In this document: positions 43,477 through 51,852 of the stretch, one piece after another
How positions within the stretch are numbered: the first letter of the stretch is position 1
How the letters are laid out: every line of letters begins with the position of its first letter
Source: Phreatobacter aquaticus
GTDB lineage: Bacteria > Pseudomonadota > Alphaproteobacteria > Rhizobiales > Phreatobacteraceae
Direction: 5' to 3'
NCBI RefSeq assembly: GCF_005160265.1
Contig: NZ_CP039865.1
Span: 1,822,828 to 1,886,827 of the forward strand
DNA length: 64,000 nucleotides
Translations under genes and position numbers: made by a program
Notes under the pieces: generated by a model
What the model saw: the letters and a program-made list of their open reading frames with translations, nothing else
Databases searched by the model: none
What the model was told of the DNA's origin: nothing

Positions 43477-45059
43477 TCCACCGCCCGTCCCTTGAGGGCG
43501 AACAGGCCCCGCGGACGCTTCTGGATGAACAGGATGATGAAGACGAGCAGCACGATCTTGCCGAGCACCGCGCCTGCATAGGGTTCGAGGAACTTGTTGG
43601 CGATGCCGAGCGTCATGGCGCCGACCAGCGTGCCCCAGAGATTGCCGACGCCCCCGAACACCACGACCATGAAGCTGTCGATGATGTAGCCCTGGCCAAG
43701 ATTGGGGCTGACATTGTCGATCTGGCTCAGCGCCACACCGGCAAGGCCGGCAATGCCCGACCCGAGCCCGAAGGTGAAGGCATCGACCCAGTTGGTGCGG
43801 ATGCCCATGGCACCCGCCATGCGTCGGTTCTGGGTCACTGCGCGGGTCTGCAGGCCGAAGGGGGTCCGCTTCAGCACCATCAGCAAGGCGGCAAAGACCA
43901 GTCCGGTGAAGATGATGATGGCCAGGCGGTTGGACGTGATGGCGAGATGGCCGATCTCGAACGAGCCCGACATCCAGGACGGCGTGGAGACCTCGCGGTT
44001 GGTCGGGCCGAACCACGAGCGCACGGCCTGCTGGAGGATGAGGCTGACGCCCCAGGTCGCGAGCAGCGTCTCCAGCGGCCGCCCATAGAGGTGGCGGATG
44101 ATGCCGCGCTCGATGGCGACACCGATGGCGCCGGAGACCAGGAAGGCGAGCGGGATGGCGACCAGCAGCGATGCGTCATTCAGGGCCGGCAGGAAGGTGC
44201 GGATCGCCTGCTGCACGACGAAGGTCGTGTAGGCGCCGATCATCACCATCTCGCCATGGGCCATGTTGATGACGCCCATCACGCCGAAGGTGATGGCAAG
44301 GCCGATGGCGGCCAACAGCAGCACGGAGCCGAGCGAGATGCCGTACCAGACGTTCTGGGCGGCCTCCCACACGACCAGCGAGCGGCGCACCGCGACGATG
44401 GCGTTCTGGGCGGCCTCCTTGACGCGCGGGGAGGTGTCGGCCGGAAGCGAGCCTAGCATGGCAAGCGCATCCTGGTCGCCGCGGCGCTGGATCACGCCGA
44501 TGGCGTCGATACGCTGGGCCTCGGGCGCGGACGGATCGAATACCAGGATGGCGGCGCGGGCCTCTTCCATCAGGCTCTTGATCCGCGGGTCGCGCTCTTG
44601 CGCGATGGCCTTGGTGATGGTGGCGAGCGCGGTCGCGTCCTTCGACTTGAACACGGCCTCGGCGGCGGAGGCGCGGCGGGCGGCATCCGGATGCATCAGT
44701 GACAGGGCGCCGACGGCCGCCTCGATGGCGCGGCGGACATTGTTGTTGAGGCGCACCGGCCGGGTCGTCTCAGGCGTCGCCGGCGAGCCATCGATCGCAT
44801 CGACGAAGGAGCCGTTGGCCTGCCGGATGAACACGACGCGGTCGCCCTGCCGGTAGACGAGGTTGCTGTCGCGCAAGGCCTCGATCACGGCGGCGGCGCG
44901 CGGCGAACCGGAGGCGGCAAGCGCCGTCACGGCATTGGCGATCTCGCCGAAATTCTCGGTGGCAAAGCGCTGGATCAGTGCGGAATTGTCCTGGGCCCGG
45001 ACTGGCTGGATGCCGAGGGCTGCAATCAGGATGGTCGCGAGCAGGAGCAAACGTCGCAT
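43473..45059 (-). CDS. urtB: Urea ABC transporter permease UrtB with long periplasmic N-terminal domain
   Basis: A 528-residue protein: signal peptide (MRRLLLLATILIAALGIQPVRAQ), then about 210 residues of helical, HEAT-like periplasmic domain (e.g. AAIEAAVGALSLMHPDAARRASAAEAVF), then a LivH-type permease of eight or so helices beginning at NVWYGISLGSVLLLAAIGLAITFGVMGVINMAHGE. The N-terminal extension is usual for UrtB in proteobacteria; its role (contact with UrtA or urea access) is unproved. It precedes urtC with a four-base overlap and follows urtA by 123 bases. Confidence 0.93.
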   Translation of the reverse strand: MRRLLLLATILIAALGIQPVRAQDNSALIQRFATENFGEIANAVTALAASGSPRAAAVIEALRDSNLVYRQGDRVVFIRQANGSFVDAIDGSPATPETTRPVRLNNNVRRAIEAAVGALSLMHPDAARRASAAEAVFKSKDATALATITKAIAQERDPRIKSLMEEARAAILVFDPSAPEAQRIDAIGVIQRRGDQDALAMLGSLPADTSPRVKEAAQNAIVAVRRSLVVWEAAQNVWYGISLGSVLLLAAIGLAITFGVMGVINMAHGEMVMIGAYTTFVVQQAIRTFLPALNDASLLVAIPLAFLVSGAIGVAIERGIIRHLYGRPLETLLATWGVSLILQQAVRSWFGPTNREVSTPSWMSGSFEIGHLAITSNRLAIIIFTGLVFAALLMVLKRTPFGLQTRAVTQNRRMAGAMGIRTNWVDAFTFGLGSGIAGLAGVALSQIDNVSPNLGQGYIIDSFMVVVFGGVGNLWGTLVGAMTLGIANKFLEPYAGAVLGKIVLLVFIILFIQKRPRGLFALKGRAVE

Positions 45060-45130
45060 CGGTCATCCGGGAAAATGCGCGAGTCCGGGACGGTCTCGCC
45101 GGGGGCAGCGCAGGTCTCGCCGCGAGAGAG

Positions 45131-45157
45131 AGGCGCGCCGGTTTCAGCGGCGCGCCT
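45131..45157 (-). terminator. Stem-loop in the urtA-urtB spacer
   Basis: Perfect 10-bp stem AGGCGCGCCG (45131-45140) / CGGCGCGCCT (45148-45157) with a 7-base loop GTTTCAG. There is no T-run, so it probably shields the 3' end of urtA mRNA and lowers urtB-E relative to the binding protein rather than stopping transcription. Confidence 0.65.
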
Positions 45158-45182
45158 CCATTGTCTTGTCAGGCCGTCAGCC

Positions 45183-46475
45183 TCATCGCTGGGCGCCGCC
45201 GCAGCGGCCGGTCTTCACGTTGAAGTTGCCGCAGTTCATCGGCGAGCGATGATCGGCGATCAGGTCGCGCGAACCTTCCAGATGCGGCGACCATTCCTGG
45301 GCGACGACCGTGCCGGGCGTCTGCCAGACAGTGTTGATCTGGCCGTTGCCCTGGATTTCACCGATCAGCACCGGCTTGGTGATGTGGTGGTTCGGCATCA
45401 TCGTGGAATAGCCACCCGACAGGTTCGGCACGGCGATACCGATCATGGCGGCGCGCACCTTGGCCGGATCGGTGGTGCCGGCCGCTTCAACAGCCTTCAC
45501 CCACATGGCGAAGCCGATGACATGGGCTTCCATCGGATCGTTGGTGACCGCGCGGGGGTTGTTCTTGAACGCGCGCCAGCGGGCGATGAAGTCGCGGTTG
45601 GCCGGGTTGTCGACCGACTGGAAATAGTTCCAGGCAGCGAGATGGCCGACCAGTGGCTTGGTGTCGATGCCGGCGAGCTCTTCCTCGCCAACCGAGAAGG
45701 CGACGACCGGGATGTCGGTGGCCTTCACGCCCTGGTTGCCGAGTTCCTTGTAGAAGGGAACGTTGGCATCGCCGTTCACGGTCGAGACCACCGCGGTCTT
45801 CACGCCGGTCGAGCCGAAGCGCTTGATGGCGGCGACGCGGGTCTGCCAGTCGGAATGGCCGAAGGGCGTGTAGTTGACCGAGATATCTTCCGGCTTGATG
45901 CCCTTGGAGAGCAGGTAGGCCTCGAGGATCTTGTTGGTCGTGCGCGGATAGACGTAGTCGGTGCCTTCGAGGACGAAGCGCTTGACGCCTTCGGCGAGGA
46001 GGTAGTCCACGGCCGGGATCGCCTGCTGGTTCGGAGCGGCGCCGGTATAGAAGATGTTCGGCGAGGATTCCTCACCCTCGTACTGCACGGGATAGAACAG
46101 GATCGAGTTGAGCTCCTCGAAGACCGGGAGGACAGACTTGCGCGACACCGAGGTCCAGCAGCCGAACGTCACGGCGACGCGGTTGCGGGTGATCAGCTCG
46201 CGGGCCTTTTCGGCAAACAGCGGCCAGTTCGAGGCCGGGTCGACGACGACCGCCTCAAGCTTCTTGCCGAGCAGGCCGCCGCGCTTGTTCTGCTCGTCGA
46301 TGAGCATGAGCATGACGTCCTTCAGCGTGGTCTCGCTGATCGCCATGGTGCCCGAGAGCGAATGGAGAATACCGACCTTGATCGTTTCCTGGGCCTTCAC
46401 CGGCGCGGCCAGGAGGCCGGTTGCCAGCGCGGCGCCGGCAGCGAGGCCGAGCACTTTTGCCTTGAGGTTAAACAT
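45183..46475 (-). CDS. urtA: Urea ABC transporter solute-binding protein UrtA
   Basis: A 430-residue periplasmic urea-binding protein, head of the urt operon. ATG 46475 (MFNLKAKVLG) gives a Sec signal peptide cut near PVKAQ|ETIKVGILHSLSG; the reading frame is open further upstream but the family starts here. Typical core segments: LMLIDEQNKRGGLLGKKLE, VFGCWTSVSRKSVLPVFEE (seen as VTFGCWTSVSRKSVLP) and DYVYPRTTNKILEAYL. C-terminal CGNFNVKTGRCGG supplies two Cys. Transcribed from a sigma-54-type promoter about 75-90 bases upstream of the ATG. Confidence 0.95.
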   Translation of the reverse strand: MFNLKAKVLGLAAGAALATGLLAAPVKAQETIKVGILHSLSGTMAISETTLKDVMLMLIDEQNKRGGLLGKKLEAVVVDPASNWPLFAEKARELITRNRVAVTFGCWTSVSRKSVLPVFEELNSILFYPVQYEGEESSPNIFYTGAAPNQQAIPAVDYLLAEGVKRFVLEGTDYVYPRTTNKILEAYLLSKGIKPEDISVNYTPFGHSDWQTRVAAIKRFGSTGVKTAVVSTVNGDANVPFYKELGNQGVKATDIPVVAFSVGEEELAGIDTKPLVGHLAAWNYFQSVDNPANRDFIARWRAFKNNPRAVTNDPMEAHVIGFAMWVKAVEAAGTTDPAKVRAAMIGIAVPNLSGGYSTMMPNHHITKPVLIGEIQGNGQINTVWQTPGTVVAQEWSPHLEGSRDLIADHRSPMNCGNFNVKTGRCGGAQR

Positions 46476-46546
46476 GAGTGTTCCCGTTTCTGGTGGACGT
46501 CGCTCGGCCCGCAGCAAAAGATCTGCGAGTTCCGGCGCCTTCCCTA

Positions 46547-46563
46547 TGGCAACCGCCGTGCCA
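46547..46563 (-). promoter_or_regulatory. Sigma-54 (RpoN) promoter of urtA
   Basis: On the minus strand the sequence CTGGCACG-GCGG-TTGC matches the -24/-12 consensus TGGCACG-N4-TTGCW: TGGCACG at 46563-46557, TTGC at 46552-46549, GG-to-GC distance 12. It predicts a start near 46538 and a leader of about 62 bases before the urtA ATG. Confidence 0.85.
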
Positions 46564-46595
46564 GCGCATAGCTGACCTGCCAGAGTCTTGATGGA

Positions 46596-46612
46596 GTTCC
46601 AGAATCTGGAAC
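46596..46612. promoter_or_regulatory. 17-bp perfect palindrome upstream of the urtA promoter
   Basis: GTTCCAGAATCTGGAAC is perfectly self-complementary around its central A, 33 bases above the -24 element. It looks like a binding site for a dimeric regulator, of unknown identity. Confidence 0.5.
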
Positions 46613-46696
46613 AGGCAGGTCCGGCCTTCCGGGAAACTGCGTGGTATCTCGCTGCTCGGGGAGCGTGCGGACGCACAAAAATTAATCAGGCAATGT

Positions 46697-46713
46697 TGCA
46701 TAATTAGTGTGCA
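46697..46713. promoter_or_regulatory. Candidate NtrC enhancer site
   Basis: TGCATAATTAGTGTGCA has the TGCA...GTGCA ends and exact 17-base length of the NtrC consensus (TGCACYAAAWTRGTGCA), but the interior is imperfect. It lies about 165 bases upstream of the predicted urtA start, a usual enhancer distance. Confidence 0.45.
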
Positions 46714-46800
46714 TGTCTGGTCTCTGGTATACCCCCGCGGCACGCGTGTTGCTGTGCATCTCTCGACATTTCCATCTGCAACAGGATGTGTGCGGCGATG

Positions 46801-47994
46801 AAACAGACTGTGACGCTTCCCACCCGCTTCCGGTCGCTCGATGCCTGGCGCGGCATCTGCGCAGCTCTGGTCGTGCTGTTCCATGTGCCAATCCTGCACA
46901 TGGCCAAGGATGCCCCCGCCTTCGCCAACCTTCAGCTTGGCGTGGACTTCTTCTTCGTCCTGTCCGGCTTCGTCATCAGCCATGCCTATGGCGACAGGCT
47001 GCAGGCGACCCGCGACAGCCGCGGCTTCATGGAGGCGCGCTTCCGCCGGCTCTGGCCGCTTCACGTCGTTGTCCTGGCCGCCTTCGTCCTGCTTGAGCTT
47101 GCCAAGCTTGCCTATGGCTATGTGAAGCCCGGCTTCGTCGTGGATGCGGCGCCTTTCCCGCCTGGTCGTTCGCCAATCGAGATCGTCACCAATCTCTTGT
47201 TCCTGCAATCCTTCGGCCTGCACCCGGGCCTGAGCTGGAACAGTCCGGCCTGGAGCATCGCGGTCGAGTTCTGGACCTCGGCGGTCTTCCTCGGCATCCT
47301 TCTTTGGGCCCCCAAGGCCCGCAACGGCATCTTCATCGCCCTCGCTGTGGCCTCGGCGGCGATCCTGGCCCTTGTCTCGCCGTCGTCGCTGTTCGTCAGT
47401 TCGGATTGGGGCTTCGTGCGTTGCCTGCTCGGCTTCTCGGTCGGCTGCCTGGTCTATGACCTGCGGCTGCGCCTGCCCGCGCCGACATTGCCGCTCGGGC
47501 TGCTCGAGATTCTGACAGCCATGCTCGCGGCGGCCTTTGTCCTGCTCACGCCGCAGGGACCGGCTCATCTCGCCGCCCCGCTGGTCTTCGGCGTGCTGAT
47601 CTATGTTTACTCGTTCGAGGGCGGCGCCGCGTCTGCCCTGCTCATGACCCGTGTGCCGCAGGCGCTGGGCCGTTGGTCCTTCGCCATCTACATGACCCAT
47701 GCCTTCCTGTTCCAGCTGATGCGGACCGCAGGTTCCTTCGCCGATCAGAAACTCGGCCTGCATAACGTCGTCATGCACAACGGTGACAAGCTCATCACCA
47801 TTGGCAGCCCGACCCAGGCCATCGTCGCCCTGGTGGCTGTGCCCGCCGTGGTCATTGCGGTCGGTGCCTTCTTCCATCGCTTCGTGGAAGTGCCGTTCAG
47901 CCGCAAGCCGGCTCCCTCGGCCGCTGCAACGCCCACGCCCCGGCTTGTGCCGCGGGAAGGCGGCGTCGGCGGTGTCACGGTGCGCCGCGCGTGA
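46801..47994 (+). CDS. Acyltransferase 3 family membrane protein (OafA/YrhL type)
   Basis: A 397-residue protein with 9-10 membrane helices. ATG 46801 (MKQTVTLPTRF) is chosen; an in-frame ATG at 46786 adds five codons. The family start LDAWRGICAALVVLFHV (~13-29) has the catalytic-type R-G-x-x-A-x-x-V-x-x-F-H, and DFFFVLSGFVISHAYG follows. Such enzymes O-acylate surface polysaccharide, lipid or peptidoglycan. It is divergent from urtA and shares its intergenic region. The substrate is unknown. Confidence 0.88.
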   Translation, partial: KQTVTLPTRFRSLDAWRGICAALVVLFHVPILHMAKDAPAFANLQLGVDFFFVLSGFVISHAYGDRLQATRDSRGFMEARFRRLWPLHVVVLAAFVLLELAKLAYGYVKPGFVVDAAPFPPGRSPIEIVTNLLFLQSFGLHPGLSWNSPAWSIAVEFWTSAVFLGILLWAPKARNGIFIALAVASAAILALVSPSSLFVSSDWGFVRCLLGFSVGCLVYDLRLRLPAPTLPLGLLEILTAMLAAAFVLLTPQGPAHLAAPLVFGVLIYVYSFEGGAASALLMTRVPQALGRWSFAIYMTHAFLFQLMRTAGSFADQKLGLHNVVMHNGDKLITIGSPTQAIVALVAVPAVVIAVGAFFHRFVEVPFSRKPAPSAAATPTPRLVPREGGVGGVTVRRA

Positions 47995-48062
47995 AAGCGC
48001 CAGGGTTGAAACTTCGTTAACCATCAGGCAGGCACCTAGGAGGTTCTGATCCGGAGGTGACC

Positions 48063-49436
48063 GTGGCCGCCAGCGACCTGAACATGCGCAAAGCGGGCTG
48101 GCGCGAAGCGGCGGCCGTCTACTTCCGGCGCGACGTGCTGGTCGTGTTGTTGCTCGGCTTCGCCGCCGGCCTGCCGCTCGCCCTGTCCGGCTCGACCCTG
48201 CTCGTCTGGATGGCCGAGAGTTCGGCCAACCTGTCGACGATCGGCCTGTTCGCGCTGGTTGGAACGCCCTACACGATCAAGTTCCTCTGGGCGCCGGTGG
48301 TCGATGCCATCGACATTCCCGTGCTTTCCCGCCTCTTCGGCCGCCGCCGCGGCTGGCTGATCTTCAGCCAGATCCTGCTGATGGCGGCGATCGTCTTCCT
48401 GGGGCTGCAGAACCCGGATGTGTCGCCGTTCATGGTGGCTGTCGGTGCCGTTCTGGTCGCGACCGCCTCCGCCACCCAGGACATCGTCATCGATGCCTAC
48501 CGGGTCGAGAAGCTCGACACGTCGGAGCAGGCGGCCGGCATGGGCTCCTATGTCGCCGCCTACCGGATCGGCATGCTGGTCTCCACCGCCGGCGCGCTGC
48601 TGATCGTCTCCTATTTCGAGAAGGTGCAGGGCTTTCCGAAGGCGACCGCCTGGACCCTGTCCTACATCGTCATGGCGGGCTTCGTGGTGGTCGGCATGAT
48701 CACCACGCTTGCCGCCCGTGAGCCGGCCCGCTCCGACGAGGCGGTGCGTCTCGCCCGCGCCGAGGCCAATCCGGTCGCACGGGTCGCGCAGGCGGCATTC
48801 GGCGCGTTTTCCCAGTTCCTGTCCCGCGACATGGCGCTGACGGTGCTGGCCTTCGTCATCCTTTTCAAGCTCTGCGACGCCTTCGTCGGCGCCATGACCG
48901 GTCCCTTCGTCATCCGCGGCATGGGCTATGGCCGCGAGGAATATGCGGCGATCGTCAAGGGCCTGGGCCTTGCCGCAACGCTCGCTGGCGGTTTTGCCGG
49001 TGGCTTTGTCGCCCGCGCGCTCGACCTGCGCACAAGCCTCTGGCTTGCCGCCTTCCTTCAGGCCGGATCCAACCTCGTCTTCGCGCTGCAGGCCGCCATG
49101 CCGGCAAGCTACGGCATGCTGGCTTCCGTCATCGTGGTCGAGAACTTCACCGGCGCGATCGGCACGGTGATCTTCGTCGCCTACCTGTCGTCGCTGTGCA
49201 ATTCGCCGCTCCACACGGCCACGCAATATGCGCTGCTCTCGGCGCTCGCCGCTGTCGGCCGCACCTATCTCTCGGCGCCGGCCGGCTGGGTCGCGGGCCA
49301 GACCGGATGGTTCTGGTTCTTCGTTCTGTCCTGCCTCACCGCCATTCCGAGCATCGTGCTCCTGCTCTGGCTGCAGGCGCGCGGCCATTTTGCGACGCTG
49401 GAACGGCCCAAGGGCCCGCTCGCCACCGATGATTGA
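48063..49436 (+). CDS. ampG: AmpG-type muropeptide permease (MFS)
   Basis: A 457-residue major facilitator with about 12 helices, importing anhydro-muropeptides for cell-wall recycling. Motifs: FAAGLPLALSGSTLLVWM (~31-48), LGLVGTPYTIKFLWAPVVD-like GLFALVGTPYTIKFLWAPVVDA and the AmpG/AT-1 segment GRRRGWLIFSQI. GTG 48063 follows GGAGG with five-base spacing; GTG 48057 overlaps the ribosome-binding site. Followed seven bases later by a TPR-methyltransferase gene, so probably co-transcribed. Confidence 0.9.
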   Translation: MAASDLNMRKAGWREAAAVYFRRDVLVVLLLGFAAGLPLALSGSTLLVWMAESSANLSTIGLFALVGTPYTIKFLWAPVVDAIDIPVLSRLFGRRRGWLIFSQILLMAAIVFLGLQNPDVSPFMVAVGAVLVATASATQDIVIDAYRVEKLDTSEQAAGMGSYVAAYRIGMLVSTAGALLIVSYFEKVQGFPKATAWTLSYIVMAGFVVVGMITTLAAREPARSDEAVRLARAEANPVARVAQAAFGAFSQFLSRDMALTVLAFVILFKLCDAFVGAMTGPFVIRGMGYGREEYAAIVKGLGLAATLAGGFAGGFVARALDLRTSLWLAAFLQAGSNLVFALQAAMPASYGMLASVIVVENFTGAIGTVIFVAYLSSLCNSPLHTATQYALLSALAAVGRTYLSAPAGWVAGQTGWFWFFVLSCLTAIPSIVLLLWLQARGHFATLERPKGPLATDD

Positions 49437-49442
49437 GCTCGC

Positions 49443-50369
49443 ATGAGCGCCTCCTTCCGCTCGTCGGGCGATCTCCTGGCCGACCGCCGCTTCGACTATG
49501 CGATGGCGGCGAAGGAGGATGGCGACCTCGAGGCCGCAGCCGACCTCATCCGCCAGACCCTCGACATTGTGCCGCGCTGGGCTCCCGGCTGGTTCGCCCT
49601 TGGTGAAGTGGAGATGGCACGCGGACGCAGCGATGAGGCCGTGGCGGCGTTCCGGCACTCGCTTGATCTGGAGCCCGCCGATCCGTTGGGCGCCGGCCTT
49701 GCCCTTGCCAGGCTGGGCGTTGCCGATGCGACGGGCGCCATGTCCCCCGCCTATGTCGCGGCGCTGTTCGACCAATATGCGCCGCGCTTCGACAAGGCCC
49801 TGCGCGAGGGGCTGGCCTATCGTGGCCCGGAATTGATCGCCGATGCGCTTCTGCGCGTCGCGCGCGAGCAAGGCCTGCCCGAGCGGTTTGAGCGTGTCCT
49901 CGATCTCGGCTGCGGCACAGGATTGTTCGGTGAGGTCTTTGCCGGTCATTGCGGCCACCTCACCGGCGTGGATCTGTCGCCGGCGATGATCGAGGCCGCC
50001 GCGCGCAAGCAGATTTATCATCGCCTTGCCGTCGGTGACCTGACGGACGCGGCACTGGCCGAGCCGCCCGGCTCCCTGTCGCTGGTCGCGGCCGCCGATG
50101 TCTTCGTCTATGTCGCCGATCTTGCGCCGGTCTTCTCAGCCTCGGCCGAAGCGCTTGGGCCAGGCGGCCTGCTGGCATTTACCACGCAGGCGGAGGAGGG
50201 AGACGCCGTCAGGCTGGGCGCCGATCTGCGCTATGCCCATCCCGAACCATTGGTCAGGCGCTTGCTGGGCGATGCCGGTTTCCAGGTGAAGGTCTGTGAT
50301 CGGGCATCGACCCGCCGGGAGCGCGATGCACCGGTGCCGGGACTGGTCGTGGTGGCTCAAAAGGCGTGA
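49443..50369 (+). CDS. TPR-domain class I SAM methyltransferase
   Basis: A 308-residue fusion: N-terminal tetratricopeptide helices (residues ~15-100, e.g. WFALGEVEMARGRSDEAVAAFRHSLDLEP), then a Rossmann methyltransferase with motif I VLDLGCGTGLFGE (~150-162), GVDLSPAMIEAA and motif IV LVAAADVFVYVADL. The linker YAPRFDKALREGLAYRGPELI is typical for the family (predicted methyltransferases with TPR). Target unknown. The start is ATG 49443, six bases after ampG's stop. Confidence 0.85.
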   Translation: MSASFRSSGDLLADRRFDYAMAAKEDGDLEAAADLIRQTLDIVPRWAPGWFALGEVEMARGRSDEAVAAFRHSLDLEPADPLGAGLALARLGVADATGAMSPAYVAALFDQYAPRFDKALREGLAYRGPELIADALLRVAREQGLPERFERVLDLGCGTGLFGEVFAGHCGHLTGVDLSPAMIEAAARKQIYHRLAVGDLTDAALAEPPGSLSLVAAADVFVYVADLAPVFSASAEALGPGGLLAFTTQAEEGDAVRLGADLRYAHPEPLVRRLLGDAGFQVKVCDRASTRRERDAPVPGLVVVAQKA

Positions 50370-50381
50370 GAGGCGCCGGCC

Positions 50382-50606
50382 TCAGGGGCCGGTCACGCGC
50401 GCCATGGCAGCCGAGAGCGGCGCCAGATAGTCCATCTTGCGGGCGCCATCGAACGCACCCAGCACCTTCATGCCATCGCGGGCAACCGAATTGACGTCCT
50501 TGTGGAAGGCCATCAGCGGCTTGTCGAGCACGGCGGGACGCGCCGCGTCGAAATGCGGATGGCCCATCGCATAGAATGTCAAAACGAGGAATGTGCCCCG
50601 GAACAT
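50382..50606 (-). CDS. Small hypothetical protein (74 aa)
   Basis: A 74-residue protein starting at ATG 50606 (MFRGTFLVLTFYAMG), convergent with the methyltransferase gene (12 bases apart). The first 15 residues are hydrophobic, perhaps a membrane or signal segment; the rest has GHPHFDAARPAVLDKPLMA and a positively charged tail. GGCGAGA precedes the ATG. A longer open frame upstream (to 50783) overlaps the rlmJ start and is unlikely. Not recognised; it could be a real small protein. Confidence 0.5.
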   Translation of the reverse strand: MFRGTFLVLTFYAMGHPHFDAARPAVLDKPLMAFHKDVNSVARDGMKVLGAFDGARKMDYLAPLSAAMARVTGP

Positions 50607-50723
50607 GATTGTCTCGCCTGCCACTGTGGAGTGGACTGCCTGCCGGCTTGGACCGGCCTTGGCTGCCTTATGACGCATGAGCTCTGAAAGCCGCCTTGCG
50701 AGATTGCGTGCAATTTTACCGAA

Positions 50724-50738
50724 AGTTCGATTCGAACT
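50724..50738. promoter_or_regulatory. 15-bp palindrome in the rlmJ promoter gap
   Basis: AGTTCGA-T-TCGAACT is a perfect dyad, 43 bases before the rlmJ ATG and divergent from the 74-aa gene. It may be an operator; no known regulator's consensus fits. Confidence 0.35.
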
Positions 50739-50781
50739 CGCGGATTGACGGAAAGGGGTTTGGCGCGCCACAGGGAGCGCC

Positions 50782-51627
50782 ATGAACTATCGCCACGCCT
50801 ATCATGCCGGGAACCCGGCAGATGTGATCAAGCACGCCGTCCTCGCCTTCGTGATCGACTATCTCCTGAAGAAGGAGGCGCCGATCCGGGTGATCGACAC
50901 CCATGCGGGGCTCGGCCGCTATGATCTGACATCGGATGCTGCCGAGCGCACCGGCGAATGGGTCGAGGGCATCGGCCGGCTCTGGGGGCGTGACCTGCCC
51001 GAACCGCTGGAGGCGCTGGTCGGCAGCTATATGGACTCAGTCGCCAGGCTCAATCCGGACGGTCGCCTGCGCTTCTATCCCGGCAGCCCCGATATTGCCC
51101 GGCTGATGACCCGCCCGGTCGATGGCATGACCTTCTGCGAACTGCATCCGGAGGATGGTGACGATCTTGCACGGCTCTATGCGCGCGACCGCCGCATCAA
51201 GGTGATCGGCATTGACGGCTGGCTGGCGCCGAAGGCCTTCCTGCCGCCGAAAGAGAAGCGTGGTCTCGTCCTGATCGATCCGCCCTTCGAGCAGCCGGGC
51301 GAGTTCGACCGCCTGGTCGAGGCGCTGGACAATGGCTATCGCCGCTGGGCGGGGGGCGTGTTCCTGCTCTGGTATCCGGTCAAGGATGCGGCGGCCGTGA
51401 AGCGGTTCCACCGGGCGATCGCCGAGCTCGCAATCCCGAAATGCCTGACGATCGAGACGACCTGGCGGGCTGTCGACGGCGAAAGGCTGTCGGGCGCCGG
51501 TCTTGTGACGGTCAATGCGCCCTATACGCTGGCCGAAGTGTGCCGTGCCGCCGCGCGTCCGCTCTGGGACGTGCTGGAGATGCCGAACGGCCGCCTGGAC
51601 CTGTTTGGCGGCGAGGACCGCGCCTGA
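50782..51627 (+). CDS. rlmJ: 23S rRNA (adenine-2030-N6)-methyltransferase RlmJ
   Basis: A 281-residue SAM-dependent enzyme that methylates A2030 of 23S rRNA. It begins MNYRHAYHAGNPADVIKHAVL, diagnostic for RlmJ; DTHAGLGRYDL (39-49) is the SAM site and D-P-P-F (166-169) replaces the DPPY catalytic motif, as in the family. Complete and normal length. ATG 50782 is preceded by CAGGGAGC. Single gene, followed by convergent 39-aa membrane protein. Confidence 0.94.
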   Translation: MNYRHAYHAGNPADVIKHAVLAFVIDYLLKKEAPIRVIDTHAGLGRYDLTSDAAERTGEWVEGIGRLWGRDLPEPLEALVGSYMDSVARLNPDGRLRFYPGSPDIARLMTRPVDGMTFCELHPEDGDDLARLYARDRRIKVIGIDGWLAPKAFLPPKEKRGLVLIDPPFEQPGEFDRLVEALDNGYRRWAGGVFLLWYPVKDAAAVKRFHRAIAELAIPKCLTIETTWRAVDGERLSGAGLVTVNAPYTLAEVCRAAARPLWDVLEMPNGRLDLFGGEDRA

Positions 51628-51629
51628 CC

Positions 51630-51749
51630 TTACGGGTCGGTGCGCAGGTTCATCTGCTTCGAGGTGTCGAAGACGAACAGCGCGAGCGCGCCGCCCACTC
51701 CCAGACCTATCGCGATGATGGCGGCATCGATGAGCAGAGATGCAAGCAT
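51630..51749 (-). CDS. 39-residue membrane protein
   Basis: A short gene on the minus strand: MLASLLIDAAIIAIGLGVGG, then ALALFVFDTSKQMNLRTDP, a single membrane helix (residues ~4-27) with a short polar C-terminus. The ribosome-binding site AGGGG lies six bases before ATG 51749. The stop is two bases from the convergent rlmJ stop. Coding is supported by start, ribosome-binding site, amphipathic tail and clean helix; unrecognised, possibly a small regulatory membrane peptide. Confidence 0.55.
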   Translation of the reverse strand: MLASLLIDAAIIAIGLGVGGALALFVFDTSKQMNLRTDP

Positions 51750-51852
51750 GACAAACCCCTGAAGGCTCGGGTGACGGTCGTCATCCACGGCTTCGGCCGT
51801 CGGGGTTTCCGCGCGCAGCTACGACAGGGTCATGCTCAAGTGATTTGTGCGA

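Noticed and set aside
48036-50021. 661-codon antisense frame across ampG and the methyltransferase
   Set aside because: Shadow frame crossing two real genes and their junction.
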